DNA of 64,000 bases from positions 1-64,000 of the forward strand of contig JBCFYV010000893.1 in assembly GCA_039000515.1 (NCBI GenBank). The letters run 5' to 3'. This DNA is from Timema cristinae (Eukaryota > Arthropoda > Insecta > Phasmatodea > Timematidae). The position numbers and the translations under genes are program-made. This document shows, piece after piece, positions 57,867-64,000 of the stretch. The number at the start of each line of letters is the position of its first letter. The first letter of the stretch is position 1. Below the pieces are notes generated by a model, which saw only the letters and a list, made by a program, of their open reading frames with translations, did not search any database and had not been told where the DNA came from.

Positions 57867-60800
57867 ATGTCGCTACTACAATGGAATTGTAGGGGTTTTT
57901 ATGCTCGTGTAGAGGAAATTAAACTAATAATTTCTTCCCTGCATCCTTCCATATTGTGTTTGCAGGAGACCCACTTCCGCCCAACTGACAGCCCGATGCT
58001 TCGTGGGTACGATGTATATCGTACCGACAAGCCATTCTTCGATCGGGCTAGCGGAGGTGTGGCTATACTTGCACGTAGCAATATATATAATAAGTCTATA
58101 AATATTGTATCTGATCTCCAAGTGATTGCTGTGAGAGTCTCCCTTCCTATAGAAGTAACTGTATGCTGCATCTACCTCCCACCAGGTGAACGTGTTTCAA
58201 AGAGGAGCCTAGAGGCCCTCTTTAAACAACTTCCCGCCCCCTATATTATCTTGGGGGACTTTAACGCACACAACCTGGTGTGGGGGTCTAATTATACAGA
58301 CGCCCGCGGGAGGATGGTAGAGGATATTCTTGTCTCGGGAAACCTGGTGTTAATGAACACCGGGACCCAGACACTCTTTTCCACCTTTAATGGTGTATCC
58401 TCTGCCATCGACCTAACTCTATGTAGCCCCGGGATCGCTGCCCACTTCCTTTGGGAGGTCCACTCGGATCTATGTGGCAGCGATCACTTTCCCATTCTGC
58501 TTTCGCTAATTGAAGACCCTCCCGGTATAGCACGTGCACCACAATGGGTGCTTAAACGTGCTGACTGGGATAAATTTCGCGAGCTCGCCGTATTTGTACA
58601 ACCCCTTTCTCCGGACGTCGATGTTAATATTGCCCATTTTACTTCGACGGTCATCATGGCGGCGAGGGAATCTATCCCTAAATCCTCGCCAAACCCGCGC
58701 CACCATCCTGTTCCCTGGTGGAACGAGGAGTGTAGATTGGCTATTTCTGACCGTCGAAGAGCATTACGTCTCTTCCATCGGCGTCCTACCTTGGATAATC
58801 TAGAATCATTCCGGATTATGCGTGCTCGAGCTCGCCGTATCATTCGTGAAAGCAGAAGAGAGTCTTGGAGACAGTTTATATCTACCCTTACAATTTCCAC
58901 TCCCACAACTAAGGTTTGGGACAATATTCGTAAAGAACGTAGTAGCAAAAATACCATCAATAACATACCTGCCCTCATGTCAAATGGTACGCTTGTCTCC
59001 TCCCCTGTGGAGGTCGCCAATGTATTGGGCTCTATGTTCACCGCCATATCTAGCACTGCAAGCTACTCAAATGAGTTTGCAGCGCATAATCGGAACATAG
59101 AGCGCCATTCTATTGACTTTGGTCGGAGTCAGGGGGAGGATTACAACTCCCCCTTTATTTTAGATGAACTGACCTATGCCATGTCCCAGGCGGGTAGCAC
59201 AGCTCCTGGCCCCGATGACATTAATTATGAAATGTTGCGCCAGTTACCCCCTGCTGGACGAGCATGTCTGTTGGACCTCTACAATAGTGTTTGGGAATCT
59301 CGTCAGTTCCCAACACTGTGGAGGCAAGCAACAATTATCCCTCTATATAAAAGTGGCAAGGAAAAATTAGAACCAACTAGTTATAGACCGATAGCCTTAA
59401 CTAGTTGTGTATGCAAAATATTGGAAAAAATGATAAATAAACGATTAACATGGTATTTAGAATCCCGCAATCTACTATCAAATATTCAATGTGGTTTTCG
59501 CCGCAACCGATCTACGGTGGATCATCTCGTCCGTCTCGAGACGGCAGTTCGTGACGCCTTTCTCCATAAACATCATCTTTTGCAGTTTTCTTTGACTTGG
59601 AGAAAGCGTACGATACCACATGGCGGTACGGCATTTTAAAAACCCTTTTTAACTGGGGGTTCCGTGGGAACCTCCCTGTTTTTATAGCTAATTTTATGTC
59701 GGATAGACACTTCCGGGTAAGGTTAAACAACACCTTATCCGATGATTTTATTCAAGAAAATGGGGTGCCCCAGGGCAGTATTTTAAGCTGTGCGTTGTTC
59801 GCCATTGCAATAAATGGCATTGTGGACAACGTACACCTTCCTGTCCGTTCATGCCTCTTTGTGGATGACTACGCAATTTATTGTAGTTCATTGAGTCTCC
59901 ACAGGGCTGAACGGCAGATACAACTCTCTGTCAACAATCTATGGTCGTGGGCATCGCGTAATGGCTTTCGCTTCTCTTCAGCCAAGACGACGGTCGTCCA
60001 CTTCCATAGATTACGTGGAATACAACAAGCCCCCAGTATTTTAATGAATCACGTTGTTTTACCTGTCTCGGAGACCGTAAAGTTTCTGGGACTTTTATTT
60101 TATTTTAAATTAACCTGGATTCCCCACATCAAAGACCTGAAAGCGAGGTGCATAAAAGCACTCAACCTGCTTAAAGTGGTTAGCGGTCGGTCCTGGGGGG
60201 CTGATAGGGAAACCTTGATGCGCCTGTATATGGCCTTGGTAAGATCGAAACAAGATTACGGCAGTTTAGTGTATGCATCAGCGAGACCTTCGGCGTGGAA
60301 GATGCTGGATAGTGTCCACCATGCTGGCATACGACTGGCTACTGGTTTATTTCGTACCAGTCCAGTCGTCAGCATCTGTGCCGACGCCGGTGAGCCCCCT
60401 CTCTCTTACCGGCGGTCCTATCTTCTGGCATCTTACGTTTCAAAACTTCACTGCATGCCGGAGCATGTTGCCTACCGACCTGTGTTTCATCCCCCTAACC
60501 GTGTCTTGTATGAAACCAAATGGCGTAGTACAAGGCCGGTTGGGATCAGGATGCTATCGGTATTCGACACGTGTGGGATAGTCCTGCCAAAGGCTATCCC
60601 CACATACCCAGGTCGAGTTTCTCCCTGGAAGATTCGCCTACCTCAATGCCATTATGATCTTGCCAAGTTCCCTAAAGCGACCACCCCGCCGATTATATAT
60701 GAGAGGACATTTAATGAGCTCCTCTCCACTCGCTTTCAGGGCTTTGAGCGCATCTATACGGATGGCTCCAAGTGTTGGGCTTCCGTGGGATGCGCATTTG

Positions 60801-61558
60801 TTGTGGAGGGAAACAATTTTAAATTTGGTTTACCTGGTGAATCCAGTGTTTTTATGGCTGAATTATACGCCATTTTTAAATCTCTGTGTTTTGTGTATCG
60901 TAAGTGTCACCGTTCTGTTCTCATCTGCACGGATTCCATGAGTGCTCTGTTGGCATTGTCCACCCTCTACTCTTGGAATCCCCTGGTGCAGATGATACAT
61001 GAACAAATTTTAAAAATTGATTCATTAAGCACCCGGCTCGCCTTTTGCTGGATTCCTGGTCACGCCGGTCTCTCAGGAAATGAACTGGCTGACCAGGCGG
61101 CCAAGGAGGCGGCACGCCTGCCTCCGGAGGCGAGTATGGGTGTGATGTTTTTAGATCTAAAGGGTTATGTTCGGCGTGGGGTCTTACGCACCTGGCACGA
61201 GCAGTGGGTTTCGACCCCTGCTCAGAACAAGCTGCGGTCCATCAGGGACGGTGTGTCGCGGTGGCCCTCTTCTGTACGAAAGTCCAGAAGAGAGGAGGTC
61301 ATCGTGACAAGGCTCCGCGTCGGACACACAGCGTTGACCCATGGATTTTTATTGAGAGGGGACCCACCTCCAGTGTGTGAGTTTTGCGATGCTCCCCTTA
61401 GTGTGTACCACATTTTGGTGGAGTGTCGCAAGTATGCCCCTATCCGCCTGGCACTTAATTTTAAAGGTGACCTTCGGTTTTTACCACGCGATAGCGCGGA
61501 TGGAGTTATATGTTTACTTCGTTTTATACGCCAGGCGGATCTTTTTAATGCTATTTGA
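57867..61558 (+). pseudogene. LINE D ORF2: endonuclease, reverse transcriptase, RNase H; one frameshift
   Basis: The multifunctional replicase nicks target DNA, reverse-transcribes element RNA and degrades it. Endonuclease: LLQWNCRG (residue 3 on), LQETHF, GGVAIL, GDFNAHN, SAIDLTL and SDHFPI, all catalytic groups present. RT: SYRPIALTS and QCGFRRNRSTVDHL, motif A FFDLEKAYDTTW (about 59,586-59,622), motif B NGVPQGSILS, motif C CLFVDDYAIY (about 59,848-59,880). RNase H: YTDGSK, MAELYAIF, CTDSMSAL, IPGHAGLSGNELADQAAKEA (D, E, D, H/D residues present). The C-terminal zinc motif is CEFCDAPLSVYHILVEC. The start is ATG 57,867. The frame shifts once at about 59,585, where one G seems missing from ttttg-cag; related copies keep tggctgtc there. 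The stop is TGA at 61,556-61,558. Confidence 0.88.
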
Positions 61559-61921
61559 GTCACTTTTATAAAGTGACTGATCTGGACTTTCTCATATTGA
61601 GTTTTTTTTTTAACATTTTAGTATATTTAAATATGTTTGTTTTGTCTTTTTAACGTATTATTTTAACACGTTTTATGATTTTAATGTGTTAAATTTTAAT
61701 ATGTTTGTTTTGTAATTTTAACGTAGTGTATACACCTGTGGTTTTATTTTAGCAGGTGTATCACTTCTTTTATTCTAATAGCCCATTTGAGCGCTCCTAT
61801 GGAGTGTCTCAAATGGGCATTTTCTCATATTGAGAACAACTGTTTTTAAATTAATTTAAAATTTTTATTATTGTATATTGTTTTATATTTTATCTCTCCA
61901 CCTGTTTATTCTAACAGGTGG
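61558..61921 (+). other. 3' UTR hairpin array of LINE D
   Basis: Five perfect inverted repeats lie in 364 nt: agtcactt/aagtgact (61,558-61,578), tacacctg/caggtgta (61,731-61,760), gcccatttgag/ctcaaatgggc (61,781-61,818, with an inner cgctcc/ggagtg stem), ttctca/tgagaa (61,822-61,836) and ccacctgtt/aacaggtgg (61,898-61,921). A shorter ctca/tgag sits at 61,591-61,601. Parts recur in copies A1, A2 and B (for example ctcatattgag). 3' stem-loops guide RT recognition in some LINEs; that role is inferred here. Confidence 0.8.
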
Positions 61922-62013
61922 ACTATGTGATGTCTCTTCCCATTGGGGATTCTACTGTGTTTAATTTATTTTTAAAGGCCCTAATGACCTTACTGTGTCG
62001 ACGGGCCTCAAAA

Positions 62014-62031
62014 CAATAATAATAATAATAA
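62014..62031 (+). repeat. (AAT)n tail of LINE D
   Basis: Six AAT units end the element, directly followed by the target-site duplication. Related copies end in the same kind of degenerate AAT/ATT tail. AAT-type tails instead of poly-A are typical of I-like elements. Confidence 0.9.
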
Positions 62032-62042
62032 TATTTGGCGTG
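62032..62042 (+). repeat. Target-site duplication of LINE D, 3' copy
   Basis: tatttggcgtg, identical to 55,585-55,595. Confidence 0.93.
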
Positions 62043-62397
62043 GCTTGACAAATGTAGCAGAACTGGCTAGACTTATTATCCGCTAGAGTATTTGCCACTT
62101 TGCCATTCACTATATTTTTTTATCATAACGAGTCCATCACGTTGTGATAAAAAAAACTCCATCAATATCATTATTCGTGTGCGACAGTGTTAAAATTTGA
62201 CTTTCAATATATTCGCTTTCTTTCTTGAAGCTGTATTGTATCACCTTGTTGAATTGAATTTGAATGGGCCTATAAAAACTCTTGGATGAAGAACAAGGGT
62301 TCTGCCATACCATTTCCTCGGCATTCTCGGTTATTGCAGTGGCCCAATTACGTTAGAGGAGCATATCTGAGTACGTCGAATCAGAGCTTTCAGTGAG
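62043..62397 (-). pseudogene. Uncharacterised multi-copy gene, middle part (relict)
   Basis: The middle of the gene whose ends lie at 62,895-63,815 and 54,855-55,595. On the minus strand it reads LTESSDSTYSDMLL, then ATAITENAEEMVWQNPC, SSSKSFYRPIQIQFNKVIQY, SQILTLSHTNNDIDGVFF, NGKVANTLADNKSSQFCYIC and, across the LINE D site, CQATPNKINNI. VWQNPxxSSxxFxRPI and NGKVxNxL with a C-x2-C pair fit the same family. Stops occur after DMLL and after FFITT. The reading frame continues through the target-site duplication on the far side of LINE D, so LINE D is younger. Confidence 0.6.
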
Positions 62398-62894
62398 TTT
62401 TTGTTTGTTTGTTTGTTTGTTTGTTTGTTTGGACATTTATTTTTGGTAACACACAAAAATGACAATTAACATGTATAAACATTGAAAAGGTATAGCTAGG
62501 ACAAACACCAGCCCCGAGGGGCTCTCGAAAGTCAATCTCTTTAGGAAAATAATAAAAACATAAAACGAAAGTCTTTTGTCGCCCTTGCGGGCTGATTAAA
62601 TGAGTTCTATTGTTTGATGGGCGGGAAAAATTAAATAAAAACCCGCCCTGTCGCCGGTATTTGGTCGACAGGGACTTAAAAAAAATATATAGATACACAT
62701 AAAGACGGAAGACAAGGTAGAAAACATAGAATGAAAGGTGACCGGACGTGGACAGGACATATAAAAAGTGAAACGGGAGATGGATGTGGTATGCTAAAGT
62801 CAAAATGGGGCACCGGGAGAATTACAGTACGGGTGACAGGAATAAACTGGACAGGGGTGCTCCGGCCCTCTGGTAGAGGACCGGCATTACATAC
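62398..62894 (-). mobile_element. 3' end of a LINE/SINE-type element with (CAAA)8 tail
   Basis: On the minus strand it ends in (CAAA)8 (plus strand tttg x8 at 62,400-62,431). It carries GC-rich inverted repeats: agcccc/ggggct (62,510-62,523), gccc/gggc (62,581-62,592), gggcggg/cccgccc (62,619-62,648) and ccctgtcg/cgacaggg (62,646-62,673). No protein domain could be identified; LPEGRSTPV and following words near 62,820-62,880 are of unknown meaning. The short tail repeat and 3' hairpins fit a non-LTR element 3' UTR or a SINE. It interrupts the relict gene around LPRLK / KLTESS. Confidence 0.5.
62400..62431 (+). repeat. (TTTG)8 microsatellite
   Basis: Eight perfect TTTG units. They form the tail of the minus-strand element just described. 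Confidence 0.9.
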
Positions 62895-63815
62895 TTTAAG
62901 CGTGGAAGAATATCGGTTGATATAAATTGGTTTGAGTCTATAAACTGTTTGTATGTTGAGTGGATGGTACTTTCGTCAAAACCCCACTTGTATTTCGTTT
63001 CCAGCCTTGCATTATCATTATGTCTCACAATATGTGATATAACTTCACTTTGCACTTTCGTTTGTCGTCGGACAGAATGATCCAGGACAATTTGAAGCGT
63101 GACTTCCCCCATGGTCTCAGTAGCATTTAGGTCCTCGAGATAACACTCCTTTCTTGCGTTTAGTATTTTCTCAAATGAGGGATATATGTCGCGGTTTCTC
63201 TCCTTTGCTTCCCGTCCTATCTGCTTGTATTGTGATACAGTCGATTTAGCGTTTATTATTAAACCAAAGCTTTTTCGGCAATATATAGCCGTACAAGGTT
63301 TTGCTGCGACTTCATTAATTTAACTGCCCTCAATTATCAAAGGCTGGAAATTGCAATTCGTTTTATAACATTCGCTAGATTTCTTTTTCTTTGCTTTGTC
63401 AAGCTTTATTAAGCTACAAACACCAATTCTTCTGGAGATTTTTCGGCAACCAACTTCTTTGTGCGTCTCTTCTTGGTTGCTTTACTCGACGTGGTGAACA
63501 CTGCTTCAGGTCGCACGGGCGTCACAGTTACATCTTGCTGGACTGTCACAGAGTTGAATATCTCTTGTTGAAGCCATTCCGCGAGCTCTGTGTCAAAAAG
63601 TACGGTTTATTTCGGCCGTACTTCTTCTCAAGGTGTAGAATTCTGGTCGTGAACCAGAAAATCTTGTTCACAATCTCTTCTTCTGGAAGTCCTGGTATCC
63701 TTGACATTTTGAAGTATAGCATTCTCTATTTCGTATTTACAGCATTCTCTTTAGTCAGAAGTTGATTGTTCAATATAAATTCAAACAACTGCATACGTGC
63801 CAATCGCAGTGGTAG
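62895..63815 (-). pseudogene. Uncharacterised multi-copy gene, N-terminal part (relict), exon-like start
   Basis: Starts at 63,815, right after tttttttttatag on the minus strand, a good splice acceptor. It reads LPLRLARMQLFEFIL, NNQLLTKENAVNTK, a stop, then MSRIPGLPEEEIVNKIFWF, HLEKKYGRNKPYF, a frameshift in a T-run at about 63,600, TELAEWLQQEIF, VTPVRPEAVFTTSSKATKKR, AEKSPEELVFVA, stops, NVIKRIAISS, then CRKSFGLIINAKSTVSQYKQ, REAKERNRDIYPSFEKILNA, LEDLNATETMGEVTLQIVLD, KYKWGFDESTIHSTYKQF and STDILPRLK. From memory, SQYKxIRxxAKxRxxxxYPSxxxI, TExxxEVxLQxxLDH and KWGxDGSxxxSxYKQ mark a large family of repetitive unnamed proteins in hemipterans and cnidarians. At least five stops and shifts, so it is dead. 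Confidence 0.6.
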
Positions 63816-64000
63816 CTATAAAAAAAAACTTAAGTATCTTTCCGCACCTTGAGGGTAGTATAGCTTACAAGCGAGATAAATATAACACGATATTTAAAAA
63901 AAATAGTCTGAATGAAAGGTTTTGCCCTACTCTGACAAAGTCTGACACGTCTTACGCGAATACAATATTTTTCTTGGATTTGTAATTTAATATTTTAAAA
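63816..64000 (-). other. Putative intron upstream of the relict exon
   Basis: On the minus strand this AT-rich stretch leads into a polypyrimidine tract and AG at 63,816-63,830. No upstream exon or donor site is visible in the window. Confidence 0.35.

Larger units (their letters stand above)
55596..62031 (+). mobile_element. I-like non-LTR retrotransposon (LINE), copy D, nearly intact
   Basis: A 6,436-bp element with 5' UTR, ORF1 (gag-like with zinc knuckles), ORF2 (AP endonuclease, reverse transcriptase, RNase H, cysteine motif), 3' UTR with hairpins and an (AAT)n tail. RNase H within ORF2 together with a zinc-knuckle ORF1 points to the I superfamily; the exact clade is inference. It is flanked by a perfect 11-bp target-site duplication and lies inside a relict gene. 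It carries only three single-base frameshifts (about 56,560, 57,415 and 59,585) and no in-frame stop otherwise. It is the best reference for copies A1, A2, B, C and E in this window. Retrotransposition would go by target-primed reverse transcription in the nucleus. Confidence 0.92.

Noticed and set aside
62400..62431. (TTTG)8 as part of a CRISPR-like or regulatory array
   Set aside because: No spacers; it is a microsatellite tail of a retroelement in animal DNA.
1..64000. Dozens of open frames of 60-190 codons on both strands
   Set aside because: Most lie in low-complexity or error-distorted LINE text, have no domain, and are not shared by the mirrored arm. They are shadows or noise.

Overview
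This window is animal nuclear DNA, most likely from an arthropod and probably an insect. It carries non-LTR retrotransposons of the I-like and R1-like types, a piggyBac relict, multi-copy DDE-type relicts, a spliced-looking exon and a tRNA-like SINE head. I see no intact host gene, rRNA or operon. Almost everything is mobile-element sequence, much of it nested.

The dominating structure is a giant imperfect inverted repeat. The left arm (about 1,700-26,460) is mirrored by the right arm (about 26,485-52,146) around a centre near 26,470. Reading outward from the centre, both arms hold the same series: two 5'-truncated I-like LINE copies (A1, A2), the 5' UTR of an opposed LINE (E), a 3 kb unidentified spacer, a full-length LINE (B), a foldback element with long terminal inverted repeats, a degraded DDE-type gene, a LINE (C) split by a YLDD reverse-transcriptase insert, and a spacer ending in the 3' region of an R1-like element. 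Both arms are full of single-base indels. The left arm from about 8,100 to 19,900 also has inflated homopolymers, and the right arm has a poly(C) tract. I therefore think the arms are largely unpolished long-read sequence, and that the palindrome may be a fold-back read or a misjoin rather than biology. A real inverted duplication is not excluded.

Outside the palindrome, the left flank (690-1,700) carries the C-terminal part of an R1-like reverse transcriptase. The right flank (52,240-64,000) is of much better quality. It holds a decayed piggyBac transposase (52,455-54,180, minus), a tRNA-like SINE head (about 54,335-54,420), and a young 6.4 kb I-like LINE (copy D, 55,596-62,031) with a perfect 11-bp target-site duplication, ORF1, ORF2 (endonuclease, RT, RNase H), a hairpin-rich 3' UTR and an AAT tail. 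LINE D sits inside a second relict: pieces of one uncharacterised multi-copy gene lie on the minus strand at 62,895-63,815, 62,043-62,397 and 54,855-55,595. They are separated by LINE D and by a minus-strand element with a (CAAA)8 tail, and the gene reads in frame across the LINE D target site.

The most useful observations are the palindrome and its error signature, the recovery of one gene from three separated fragments, the nearly intact LINE D with its 3' hairpin array, the foldback element, and the DDE-type relict that can be followed through frameshifts.
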